Assembly (NCBI GenBank): GCA_903950295.1
Contig: CAJBAP010000074.1
Location: forward strand, 1 to 30,066
Direction: 5' to 3'
Length of the DNA stretch: 30,066 nt
DNA from: an uncultured Rhodocyclaceae bacterium
Lineage (GTDB): Bacteria; Pseudomonadota; Gammaproteobacteria; Burkholderiales; Rhodocyclaceae
A program made the translations under genes and the position numbers. Shown here one piece after another: positions 1 through 7,525 of this stretch (positions within the stretch are counted from its first letter, which is position 1; every line of letters starts with the position of its first letter). The notes beneath the pieces were generated by a model. That model ran no database searches. It saw only the letters and a program-made list of their open reading frames with translations, and was not told where the DNA came from.

Positions 1-1013
1 CGGATGCCCAGGCAGCGCTGGAGTCGCTGGTACAGGATCTCGGCGAAGTGCCACCGGAAGCGATGCAGCCAGCCGGCCCCGCCCAGTGGCAGCCGCTTGA
101 AATGCCGGCGAATGATTCAATGCTGACCTCAAGTGCGGTGCCAGATGCACGCTACGACGAATGGGATTACCGCCGGGCTGCCTATCGACGGGACTGGTGT
201 CATCTGTATGAGAGCGAAGGCCCGGCCGGAGATCCGGCCTGGGTGGACGCGGTTCGTCAGCGTCATGCACCGCAGATCCGCAGCATCCGTCGTCGCTTTG
301 AAGCGTTGCGTGGTGAAGACTCCTTGCAGCGTCGCCAGCTAGACGGCGAAGAAATCGACCTGGACGCGCTGGTCGAGGCTCGTGCCGACCGGCGTAGCGG
401 GGCTGATCCTTCGCCTCGCGTATTTACGCAGCGTCAGCGCGACCAGCGTTCGCTCGCGGTCATGTTCATGGTGGACATGAGTGGATCGACCAAGGGCTGG
501 GTGAATGATGCCGAGCGCGAATCGCTGATCCTGCTTTGCGAAGCGATTGACGCCTTGGGTGACCGCTACGCGATCTACGGTTTTTCCGGCTGGACGCGGA
601 GCCGTTGCGACATCTACCGGATCAAGACCTTTGCCAGCCGTTACGATGGCGCAGTGCGAGCCCGCATCGCCGGCATCGAAGCGCGCGACTACACCCGCAT
701 GGGCGTGGCGGTGAGGCACCTGAGCCAGTTGCTGGCGGCCGAACAGACGCGGCACAAGCTGCTGGTGACACTTTCAGACGGGCGCCCCGATGATTTCGGC
801 GACGAGTATCGCGGCCACTATGGCATCGAAGACACCCGCCGGGCGTTGCTTGAGGCGCGTCAACAGGGCATCCGCAGTTATTGCGTCACCATAGACCGGC
901 ACGGCGCCGATTATTTGCCGCAACTCTATGGCCCGGCCCATTACACGGTGGTCGACGATGCACGCAAGTTGCCGCAGCGGATTGGCGAGATTTACCGCAA
1001 GCTGACCGCCTGA
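1..1013 (+). CDS. NorD/CbbO-like VWA-domain protein, C-terminal part (5' truncated by window edge)
   Basis: The reading frame is open from base 3 through the left edge, so the true start lies outside the window and the GTG at 48 is only an internal codon. The visible part is a linker followed by a von Willebrand A domain. The MIDAS motif DMSGST (about 475-492) and the later LSDGRPDD stretch, followed by GIEDTRRAL and CVTIDR, match the C-terminus of NorD/CbbO proteins. In that family the VWA protein works with a MoxR-type AAA+ ATPase (NorQ/CbbQ) to activate or insert metal into a target enzyme such as nitric oxide reductase or Rubisco. Family membership is seen in the sequence; which of the two targets applies cannot be told because the neighbouring ATPase gene is not in view. 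It ends 111 bases before htpG. Confidence 0.85.
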   Translation, partial: DAQAALESLVQDLGEVPPEAMQPAGPAQWQPLEMPANDSMLTSSAVPDARYDEWDYRRAAYRRDWCHLYESEGPAGDPAWVDAVRQRHAPQIRSIRRRFEALRGEDSLQRRQLDGEEIDLDALVEARADRRSGADPSPRVFTQRQRDQRSLAVMFMVDMSGSTKGWVNDAERESLILLCEAIDALGDRYAIYGFSGWTRSRCDIYRIKTFASRYDGAVRARIAGIEARDYTRMGVAVRHLSQLLAAEQTRHKLLVTLSDGRPDDFGDEYRGHYGIEDTRRALLEARQQGIRSYCVTIDRHGADYLPQLYGPAHYTVVDDARKLPQRIGEIYRKLTA

Positions 1014-1034
1014 CCGCCGGGATTCATCCCTGCA

Positions 1035-1062
1035 CTTGAAATGGGCATCGGCGCCCCCATTT
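1035..1062 (+). promoter_or_regulatory. Sigma-32 (heat-shock) promoter of htpG
   Basis: CTTGAA at 1035-1040 and CCCCATTT at 1055-1062 are separated by 14 bases, which matches the RpoH consensus (CTTGAA, 13-15 bases, CCCCATNT) almost perfectly. It lies about 60 bases upstream of the htpG start. The ATG at 1041, which would extend htpG by 28 codons, falls between the two promoter boxes and therefore cannot be the start used from this promoter. Confidence 0.85.
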
Positions 1063-1124
1063 CTGCCTCCTGCTATCTGTTCGCCCAGTTTTTTTGTCTA
1101 TTTGTTCGACCTCAAGGATTCTCC

Positions 1125-3056
1125 ATGACTACTGCTACCGCTACGCCTGAAATCAACAAGGAAACCCTGGGTTTCCAGACCGAAGTCAAGCAACTGCTGC
1201 AACTGATGATCCACTCGCTGTATTCGAACCGCGAGATTTTCCTGCGTGAGCTGATCTCGAATGCGTCTGATGCCTGCGACAAGCTGCGCTTCGAGGCGCT
1301 GCACAATGACAGCCTGTTTGAAGGCGATTCGGACTTCAAGATTCGACTCGCGTTTGACAAAGAAGCCAAGACGTTGACGATCTCGGATAATGGTGTGGGA
1401 ATGAATCGCGAGGAAGCGATTACTAACCTCGGCACCATTGCCAAATCGGGGACACGCGAGTTTTTCTCCCAACTGACCGGCGACCAGAAAAAGGATGCCC
1501 ACCTGATCGGCCAATTTGGCGTGGGTTTCTACTCGTCGTTTATCGTCGCCGACAAAGTAACGGTGGTGACCCGTCGGGCCGGTGTTGAAGCCGACCAGGC
1601 GGTGCGCTGGGAGTCGGAAGGTGCCGGCGAATTCGATATCGCGATGATCAGCAAGCCGACGCGCGGTACCGAGATTACGCTGCATCTGAAGGACGGCCAG
1701 GAGGACCTGCTGTCGAGCTGGAAGCTCAAGTCCATCGTCCGCAAGTATTCCGATCACATCGTCCAGCCCATCGTGATGAAGGGCGAGAAGTGGGACGAAG
1801 AGAAGAAGGCGCAGGTCGAGACCGACGAAGACGAAACCGTCAATCAGGCGTCGGCCCTCTGGGCGCGTAGCAAGAACGACATCACCGATGAGCAGTACAA
1901 GGAGTTCTACAAGCACGTCGGCCATGATTTTGAAGATCCGCTGACATGGACCCACGCCCGGGTCGAGGGCAAGACCGAATACACGCAGCTGCTCTACATC
2001 CCTTCGCGCGCCCCGTTTGATATGTGGGATCGCAACGCCCGCCATGGCGTCAAACTCTATGTGCGCCGTGTCTTCATCATGGACGATGCCGAGCAGCTGA
2101 TGCCGACCTACCTGCGCTTTGTGCGCGGGGTGGTTGATTCAGCCGATCTGCCATTGAACGTCTCGCGCGAGATCCTGCAGGAATCCAAGGATATCGAATC
2201 GATCCGCAATGGCTGCAGCAAAAAAGTGCTCGGTATGCTGGGTGATCTGGCCGAGAGCGACGATGCCGCGGAAAAGGAAAAATATACCAAGTTCTGGGGC
2301 GAGTTCGGCAAGGTGCTCAAGGAGGGCATCGGCGAGGATTTCTCCAACAAGGACAAGATCGCCAGCCTATTGCGCTTTGCGTCGACCCAGGCCGACACCA
2401 CGGCGGAAATTGTCTCGTTGAAGGACTACATCGGCCGCATGAAGCCGGAGCAGGAAAAGATCTACTACGTCACCGCCGAGACCTTTAATGCGGCCAAGAA
2501 TAGCCCGCATCTGGAAGTGTTCCGCAAGAAGGGCATCGAAGTGCTGCTACTGTCCGATCGCGTCGATGAGTGGGTGGTTTCCCACCTGACCGAGTTCGAA
2601 GGCAAGCAACTGGTCTCGGTCGCCAAGGGTGGGCTGGATCTGGGCAAACTGGAAGATGAAGCCGAGAAGAAGGAACAGGAAAAGGACGCGGGAGATTTCA
2701 AAGAGCTCACCGACAAGATCGGTAAGGCGCTGACCGAGCGCGTCAAGGAGGTGCGCGTGACGCATCGCCTGACCGATTCGCCGGCTTGCCTGGTGGCCGA
2801 CGAGCACGACATTTCCGGCAACATGGCGCGCATCCTCAAGGCGGCCGGACAGAATGCACCCAATTCCAAGCCGATTCTCGAAATCAATCCGCGTCACCCG
2901 GTGGTGTTACGCCTGAAGTACGAGGAAAAGCGCTTCGACGACTGGGCCGCAGTGCTGTTCGATCAGGCGCTGCTGGCCGAAGGCGGACAGCTGGACGACC
3001 CGGCCACGTTCGTCAAGCGCATGAATCAGCTGATGCTGGAGATGAGCGGTAGCTAA
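1125..3056 (+). CDS. htpG: Molecular chaperone HtpG (Hsp90 family)
   Basis: A 643-residue cytoplasmic Hsp90 homodimer that uses ATP to help fold or stabilise client proteins. The N-terminal GHKL ATPase domain shows the family signatures [22 protein letters not shown] and [11 protein letters not shown]. The middle domain carries [11 protein letters not shown], and the C-terminal dimerisation domain follows. The length agrees with other bacterial HtpG (about 620-650). I chose the ATG at 1125 because an AAGGA ribosome site precedes it by about seven bases and because the upstream in-frame ATG at 1041 lies inside the sigma-32 promoter. It is a single-gene unit facing a convergent gene across a hairpin. 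No anomalies seen. Confidence 0.97.
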   Translation: MTTATATPEINKETLGFQTEVKQLLQLMIHSLYSNREIFLRELISNASDACDKLRFEALHNDSLFEGDSDFKIRLAFDKEAKTLTISDNGVGMNREEAITNLGTIAKSGTREFFSQLTGDQKKDAHLIGQFGVGFYSSFIVADKVTVVTRRAGVEADQAVRWESEGAGEFDIAMISKPTRGTEITLHLKDGQEDLLSSWKLKSIVRKYSDHIVQPIVMKGEKWDEEKKAQVETDEDETVNQASALWARSKNDITDEQYKEFYKHVGHDFEDPLTWTHARVEGKTEYTQLLYIPSRAPFDMWDRNARHGVKLYVRRVFIMDDAEQLMPTYLRFVRGVVDSADLPLNVSREILQESKDIESIRNGCSKKVLGMLGDLAESDDAAEKEKYTKFWGEFGKVLKEGIGEDFSNKDKIASLLRFASTQADTTAEIVSLKDYIGRMKPEQEKIYYVTAETFNAAKNSPHLEVFRKKGIEVLLLSDRVDEWVVSHLTEFEGKQLVSVAKGGLDLGKLEDEAEKKEQEKDAGDFKELTDKIGKALTERVKEVRVTHRLTDSPACLVADEHDISGNMARILKAAGQNAPNSKPILEINPRHPVVLRLKYEEKRFDDWAAVLFDQALLAEGGQLDDPATFVKRMNQLMLEMSGS

Positions 3057-3072
3057 GAAAGAAGTACGCCTG

Positions 3073-3112
3073 GTGTCGCCGGTGCCGGCAAAATAGTCGG
3101 CGCCGGCGACAC
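3073..3112. terminator. Long hairpin between convergent genes, possible bidirectional terminator
   Basis: The 15-base arms at 3073-3087 and 3098-3112 pair completely apart from one G-U wobble, around a 10-base loop. It lies 16 bases after the htpG stop and 32 bases before the end of the minus-strand gene. There is no T-run on either side, so a classical intrinsic terminator is not assured; it may simply block read-through or be a REP-like element. Confidence 0.5.
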
Positions 3113-3144
3113 GGCCGCTATGCGCTGCGTTTTTGCGCGACGTT

Positions 3145-3591
3145 TTACTTTGCGGCTACCGATGCTCGCGCCGGAACTGGCGGTTTAGCGGGTTTTTTGA
3201 CAGGCGGTTTTTTGGCTGGCTTCTTCTTCGTGGTGCCACTTCGCTTGGCTTTGTTTTTTGCTTGGACAGGAGGCCCGGCCTGTTCGAGCAAACAGCGGCG
3301 CTGGTCCGCACCGAGTTTTTCGCCACAAATTACTTTGGCTTGCTGAATGCGCTCGCAGCGCACCGGATCCTGCGCCGAGCCACAATCGTCAGGCAGCATG
3401 TGGGTTTCAAAGCATAGGCGCTTATCCGCACTCCGCAGATCGGAACACGTTCTTAACGCCGTTTCGCGTTTTTCGCAGCGTATCGGGTCGCGGGCCTTGG
3501 TGCAGTCACTGGTGTCAGAAGTGGTTTGCGCCGAAGCGGTGTTAATCAAGAGCATCGCGAGCAGGCCAACCAACGTCAAATCGGATTTCAT
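3145..3591 (-). CDS. Small exported protein with duplicated four-cysteine repeat and Lys/Pro-rich tail
   Basis: I do not recognise the family. The 148-residue product starts at an ATG preceded by AAGGAG at five bases spacing, which is preferred over the ATG ten codons upstream. A Sec-type signal peptide (MKSDLTLVGLLAMLL, then NTASAQ) implies export to the periplasm. The mature part has two tandem repeats of about 35 residues with identical cysteine spacing, C-X8-C-X9-C-X10-C, each containing a DP(I/V)RCE core and an AD(K/Q)R motif. The last 45 residues are rich in Lys, Pro and Ala. Eight cysteines in an exported protein suggest disulfides; metal or haem binding is not supported because there is no CXXCH. 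It diverges from the GspE-like gene across only 78 bases. Confidence 0.8.
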   Translation of the reverse strand: MKSDLTLVGLLAMLLINTASAQTTSDTSDCTKARDPIRCEKRETALRTCSDLRSADKRLCFETHMLPDDCGSAQDPVRCERIQQAKVICGEKLGADQRRCLLEQAGPPVQAKNKAKRSGTTKKKPAKKPPVKKPAKPPVPARASVAAK

Positions 3592-3669
3592 CCATACTCC
3601 TTGAAGGGTAGGTGCGGGCATAAGTTGCTATAGTCGCCGTATCGCCAGCGCCGACTTTTGGATTTTCTC

Positions 3670-5454
3670 ATGGAACAAGCCGCCGAACATCGACTGACCC
3701 TGATCGAAGTGATCGATGCCTTGGTGGCCGATGGTCTGGTCGATGCCGCAACCGGCACCGTGTTCAAGCAGGAACGACGTTATTTCCGTGGCGATGCGCA
3801 TCCCCTGAAACTGATTGCCGAGCAGCGCTGGAAATCCCTTTTGCCGCCCTTCCGGATACTTGATCTGGACGCCTTGTCGCAGTGGCTGGCGCAATGGAGT
3901 GAGCTGCCTTTCCTGCATATCGATCCGCTGAAGATCAACTTTTCGGCAGTCACCGAGGTGATGAGCAATACCTACGCGACGCGCTTTCGCATCCTGCCGG
4001 TCGAAGTCAAGTCGACCGAAGTAGTGGTGGCGACGGCGGAGCCTTTCCAGCGCGCATGGGAGTCCGAGATGGCGCCCATTCTGCGCAAGGAAATCCGTCG
4101 CGTAGTGGCAAACCCGGACGATATTGCACGCTTTCAGGTCGAGTTCTACAACCTGGCCAAGTCGGTCAAGGGCGCCATGGGTCGTGGCGATATCAGCGGC
4201 GGTGCATCGAACTTCGAACAGCTGGTTGAGCTTGGCAAGAGCAACAAGGCTTTCGATGCCAATGACCAGCACATCGTGCGTATCGTCGACTGGCTCTGGC
4301 AGTATGCGTTCGAACAGCGCGCTTCGGATATTCATATCGAGCCACGGCGCGAGATGGGGATCGTACGTTTCCGCATCGATGGCGTACTGCATCAGGTGTA
4401 CCAGACGCCGATGGCGGTGATGAATGCGATGACAAGCCGAATCAAGGTACTCGGACGTATGGATGTGGTGGAAAAACGCCGCCCCCAGGACGGGCGCATC
4501 AAGACCCGGATGCCTGATGGGGTCGAGGTCGAATTGCGACTGGCGACATTGCCGACGGCGTTTGGTGAAAAACTTGTTATGCGGATCTTTGATCCCGATG
4601 TGCTGGTCCGCGACTTCTCGGAGCTAGGATTTGATCCTGATGAGGCGGCAGCCTGGCGCAACATGACCACCCAGCCGAATGGCATCATTCTGGTGACGGG
4701 GCCGACCGGTAGCGGGAAAACGGTGACCCTGTACTCGACCCTGAAGGTACTGGCGACGCCCGAAGTAAATGTCTGTACTCTGGAAGATCCGATCGAGATG
4801 GTCGAGTCGTCGTTTAATCAGGTTCAGGTACAAGCAGATATCGGCGTGACCTTCGCCAGCGGAATACGCTCACTGATGCGCCAGGATCCCGACATCATCA
4901 TGGTGGGCGAGATCCGCGATCTGGAGACCGCCGATATGGCGATCCAGGCTGCGCTCACCGGCCACCTGGTGCTTTCCACTCTGCATACCAATGATGCGCC
5001 GTCGGCGATGACGCGCCTGGCTGATCTCGGGGTTCCGCCCTATCTTTTGTCGGCTACAGTCATCGGCGTGATGGCGCAACGTCTGCTGCGGACCTTGTGT
5101 CCGCATTGCAAACGGCCCGGGAATTTGCGTGAGGAGGATGAACTGGCCTGGCAGGCTCTGGTGGCGCCATGGAAGGCGAGCAAGCCGGCGCAGTTTTACC
5201 ACTCGGCGGGTTGCCTCGAGTGCCGGATGACCGGCTTTCTCGGGCGTATCGGCATTTATGAAATCATGCCGATGAGCCCCGCAATGAAGCAATTGGTTGC
5301 CACCCGTGCAGATCTTTCCCGGATGCGATCGCAAGCGGTGCGTGATGGTATGAAACCGCTGCGGATTGCCGGCGCGCGCAAGGTGGCTGCCGGACTGACA
5401 ACCATCGCGGAAGTTCTGAAGGCGGCCCCGCCAGCCGACCTCGAGGGCGGTTAA
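3670..5454 (+). CDS. GspE/PulE/PilB-family secretion or pilus assembly ATPase
   Basis: A 594-residue cytoplasmic hexameric traffic ATPase of the type II secretion/type IV pilus class. It has an N-terminal MshEN-like region, then the core: Walker A GPTGSGKT at residues 344-351, the Asp/Glu-rich LEDPIE segment, Walker B IIMVGEIRD and the His box LSTLHTND. A CPHC pair at 477/480 and a CLEC pair at 515/518 form the zinc-binding tetracysteine insert typical of GspE/PilB. I start at the ATG at 3670; a TTG four codons upstream is also in frame, and neither has a clear ribosome site. No pilin, inner-membrane platform or secretin gene is next to it, so the machine it powers is probably encoded elsewhere. 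Assignment to GspE rather than PilB is not possible from this window. Confidence 0.9.
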   Translation: MEQAAEHRLTLIEVIDALVADGLVDAATGTVFKQERRYFRGDAHPLKLIAEQRWKSLLPPFRILDLDALSQWLAQWSELPFLHIDPLKINFSAVTEVMSNTYATRFRILPVEVKSTEVVVATAEPFQRAWESEMAPILRKEIRRVVANPDDIARFQVEFYNLAKSVKGAMGRGDISGGASNFEQLVELGKSNKAFDANDQHIVRIVDWLWQYAFEQRASDIHIEPRREMGIVRFRIDGVLHQVYQTPMAVMNAMTSRIKVLGRMDVVEKRRPQDGRIKTRMPDGVEVELRLATLPTAFGEKLVMRIFDPDVLVRDFSELGFDPDEAAAWRNMTTQPNGIILVTGPTGSGKTVTLYSTLKVLATPEVNVCTLEDPIEMVESSFNQVQVQADIGVTFASGIRSLMRQDPDIIMVGEIRDLETADMAIQAALTGHLVLSTLHTNDAPSAMTRLADLGVPPYLLSATVIGVMAQRLLRTLCPHCKRPGNLREEDELAWQALVAPWKASKPAQFYHSAGCLECRMTGFLGRIGIYEIMPMSPAMKQLVATRADLSRMRSQAVRDGMKPLRIAGARKVAAGLTTIAEVLKAAPPADLEGG

Positions 5455-5533
5455 ACCGCAACCGGGTTATGGTTCTTCGGCATCCTCGTTAGGTTGAACC
5501 GCCTAGACAAGCTGAACGATACTCCGCTCCGCG

Positions 5534-5564
5534 CACCGGAATCACTTCAAATGCTGCTCCGGTG
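5534..5564. repeat. Inverted repeat in the leader of the phasin gene
   Basis: CACCGGA at 5534-5540 and TCCGGTG at 5558-5564 are perfect 7-base arms around a 17-base loop. They lie between the ATPase stop and the phasin ribosome site. It could be an operator or a weak hairpin; there is no T-run. The rest of the 144-base gap shows nothing else I can support. Confidence 0.3.
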
Positions 5565-5598
5565 ATCTCATTCAAATTGTCATTTCAGGAGAAGTACC

Positions 5599-6369
5599 AT
5601 GGCTACCCAAGCTAACGATTCCAGTGTCTCCAGCACCTATAACAGCCTGGTGGCTGCCGCCGCCAAGCCGGCTGCGAAGGCTGCCGCTAAAGCAGCGCCG
5701 AAGAAGGCCGCCGTAAAGGCTGCAAGCAAAACAGTAAGCAAACCTGCTCCCAAAAAGACGGTGTCGCCGAAGCCGGCTGCCAAACCGGCGCCCAAAAAGG
5801 CCGTTGCGGCGAAATCTGCCCCGAAGTCCGCAAAGCCGGCTGCCAAGCCTGTGCCTAAATCTGCCGCCAAACCGGCAGCCAAGTCGGCTGCCAAACCGTC
5901 CGAAAAGCCCAGCGCCAGTTCGAAGGCGCTCAAGCAAGTGGCTGCCACTGGCCGCAAGAACGCGACCGCTGCAGTTCATCTGACACGCGACGCGTCGCTA
6001 AAGCTGATCGATTCACAGCGCGCCGTTTGGCTCGCGGGGCTGGGTGCGTTGGCCAAGGCCAATACCGTTGCCGGTACCAAGGGTGAAAAGGCGTTCGAGG
6101 CCTTGGTCAAGGCGGGAGAAAGTTTCGAGGCGCAGGCTCGCGATGCCATCGAAAGCAATGCTGATCGCTTGAAGAAGCGCATTGACGGAGCTGCGGGTTT
6201 GGTCGATAAGAACATTGATCGTTTCAGCAAGACTTTTGACACGCAAGTCGAGCAGGCGCTAGGTCGCCTTGGCTTCCCCAAGAGTGATGCATTCAGGGAA
6301 CTTTTTGATCGACTCTCCGAGCTTTCGAAAAATCTGGAAACCAAAGTGCGTGGCAAGTTCAACGCCTGA
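5599..6369 (+). CDS. Phasin (PhaF/PhaI-type) with N-terminal Ala/Lys/Pro histone-like tail
   Basis: A 256-residue polyhydroxyalkanoate granule-associated protein. Residues about 20-115 are low-complexity repeats built from AAKPA, PKKA and KSA units, resembling the DNA-binding histone-like tail of PhaF and AlgP. The remainder is the phasin domain, with the diagnostic AVWLAGLGALAKA and EKAFEALVKAGE motifs and an amphipathic helical C-terminus ending KVRGKFNA. Phasins coat PHA granules; the basic tail may tether granules to the nucleoid. The tail precedes the phasin domain here, whereas in Pseudomonas PhaF it follows. An AGGAG site seven bases before the ATG fixes the start, and a strong terminator follows, so it is monocistronic. 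The gene implies the host stores PHA. Confidence 0.88.
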   Translation: MATQANDSSVSSTYNSLVAAAAKPAAKAAAKAAPKKAAVKAASKTVSKPAPKKTVSPKPAAKPAPKKAVAAKSAPKSAKPAAKPVPKSAAKPAAKSAAKPSEKPSASSKALKQVAATGRKNATAAVHLTRDASLKLIDSQRAVWLAGLGALAKANTVAGTKGEKAFEALVKAGESFEAQARDAIESNADRLKKRIDGAAGLVDKNIDRFSKTFDTQVEQALGRLGFPKSDAFRELFDRLSELSKNLETKVRGKFNA

Positions 6370-6397
6370 ACCTACGCAAACTTTCGTGCTGTTAGCG

Positions 6398-6431
6398 ACG
6401 GCTGTTCCGGTCAACCGGAGCGGCCGTTTTT
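6398..6431 (+). terminator. Rho-independent terminator of the phasin gene
   Basis: A 13-base stem (6398-6410 with 6415-6427, two G-U wobbles) closes a TCAA tetraloop and runs directly into TTTTT at 6427-6431. It starts 28 bases after the phasin stop and also separates it from the convergent FecR gene. Confidence 0.88.
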
Positions 6432-6458
6432 GCGGGTGAACCCTTAGTCAATGTGTCA

Positions 6459-7172
6459 TCAGTAACTGCTGCGGCCGGCGAATGGAGGATAGCGGCCGGT
6501 CAGGTTCTCAAGCAGAGTGAGCTCTGCATCCGTGTGGTTGATCACCTCAGCCGGCACCATCATGGTCGGCATTTTCATGTCGTCGTGAATGTAAATTGGA
6601 TGGTCGTGGTACGACGTGCTGAAGGTTTCCCGCTCTTGCGGCGCGGCACTCGGCACAAGTTCGACGCTGCCGTAGCAGAGGCAAAAATAGGTTCGGGAAT
6701 GGGGGCGGGTGCCGGTCTTTGCCGTGCCGTCAGCGCCGACTTTCTGCGCCGGTTCATCCTCGATATAACAGCCGGTGCCGCGAATACCTATCGTCGCCGT
6801 CGACACTTGAATGCTGCGCTGGCCCTTGCCGAAAACCGAGAGAATCCGTCCGGTGACTACGCGCATCAGATTGATCGCCGCATCGCTGCCGAAACTCACT
6901 ATGGAGTCACTGCGTTGCAGGAAAGCATCCTGCCCGATGACATAGATTACTTCCCCGCCCGCTCCGGTGCTGACCGTATCGCCGGGTCCGACGGCCATGC
7001 CGACAAGAGCACTTCGGCCATTGACCTTGACCTCACCGGTGACTTTGTGAATTCCGGGCGCAACCGGCTTGTTGCCGGCGGCAAGGGCTTCACGGATCAG
7101 GCCAGAAATACCCGCAGGGCCGAAGACGCCAGCGGTGGCAAGGATTTTCAGTAGCTGGCGACGCTTGCTCAT
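6459..7172 (-). CDS. Tat-exported FecR-domain protein
   Basis: A 237-residue protein with a twin-arginine signal at its N-terminus (KRRQLLKILATAGVFG, hydrophobic stretch, then EALAAG), so it is probably exported folded to the periplasm. The mature part is a FecR-type beta domain: GDTVSTGAGGEVIYVIG, SFGSDAAINLMRVVTGRILS, and VSTATIGIRGTGCYIE. The C-terminal part has an FCLCYG segment and a His/Met-rich stretch (YHDHPIYIHDDMKMP) that could bind metal, which is inference. The start is the ATG at 7172, with GGGAG upstream; ATGs further upstream lack a ribosome site and would push the Tat motif inside. Classical FecR works with an ECF sigma factor, but no such gene or TonB receptor is nearby. It diverges from the sensor kinase gene. 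Confidence 0.82.
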   Translation of the reverse strand: MSKRRQLLKILATAGVFGPAGISGLIREALAAGNKPVAPGIHKVTGEVKVNGRSALVGMAVGPGDTVSTGAGGEVIYVIGQDAFLQRSDSIVSFGSDAAINLMRVVTGRILSVFGKGQRSIQVSTATIGIRGTGCYIEDEPAQKVGADGTAKTGTRPHSRTYFCLCYGSVELVPSAAPQERETFSTSYHDHPIYIHDDMKMPTMMVPAEVINHTDAELTLLENLTGRYPPFAGRSSY

Positions 7173-7212
7173 GCGGCGGTGCTCCCTATTTGAACTATCC
7201 ATGGAGGCGGTA

Positions 7213-7225
7213 CGAACCTTGTTCG
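7213..7225. repeat. Short inverted repeat CGAAC-CTT-GTTCG, possible operator
   Basis: Perfect 5-base arms flank a 3-base centre, 41 bases upstream of the FecR-like start. The compact symmetry resembles a dimeric regulator site, but so short a palindrome can occur by chance. Confidence 0.25.
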
Positions 7226-7466
7226 CACGATTGGAGAGCGAACTGCCATGATGCACCAGCCCATCGGGGATTGGGCGTAGACGAAAGCAACATGGCCAGC
7301 GGGTTCATGCTCAATCGTACCTGAAAAGTAGACGCCACAATTCTTGGCGGTCTCAGCGGCTGCTTTTCCTTGATGAAGCGAACGCCATCTTCGCCAGTCC
7401 GGTCATGGGGCGCCTTGGCAGAACACTGGCACTTGCGGGAACGGCAAACAACCACACAAGGCCCTC

Positions 7467-7482
7467 AGGCACTTGGCCTGCT
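7467..7482 (+). promoter_or_regulatory. Sigma-54-like -24/-12 element upstream of sensor kinase gene
   Basis: AGGCAC at 7467-7472 and CTGCT at 7478-7482 place GG and GC exactly 10 bases apart, as in the RpoN consensus TGGCAC-N5-TTGCW. Two consensus bases differ. The implied transcription start is about 30 bases before the ATG at 7526. No RpoN activator gene is in view. Confidence 0.25.
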
Positions 7483-7525
7483 AAGCTACCCGTTCCTTCA
7501 TCTTCAGCCCGTGCCGATCTCACTC

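Larger units (their letters stand above)
7173..7525. other. Divergent intergenic region between FecR-like gene and sensor kinase gene
   Basis: This is the longest stretch without an assigned gene (353 bases). If the kinase really starts at the ATG at 7370 it shrinks to 197 bases. It contains a short perfect inverted repeat (7213-7225) and a sigma-54-like sequence (7467-7482), listed separately. Small overlapping frames here have no ribosome site or recognisable product. No sigma-70 promoter stands out for either gene. Confidence 0.5.

Noticed and set aside
1098..2045. 315-codon minus-strand frame
   Set aside because: Antisense to htpG, whose Hsp90 motifs are unambiguous.
6453..7154. 233-codon plus-strand frame opposite the FecR-like gene
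   Set aside because: The minus-strand frame has a Tat signal and a recognisable FecR domain; the plus-strand product has no recognisable features and no ribosome site.
7427..7438. TGGCACTTGCGG as a sigma-54 promoter
   Set aside because: The two half-elements abut with no spacer; RpoN sites need five bases between TGGCAC and TTGC.
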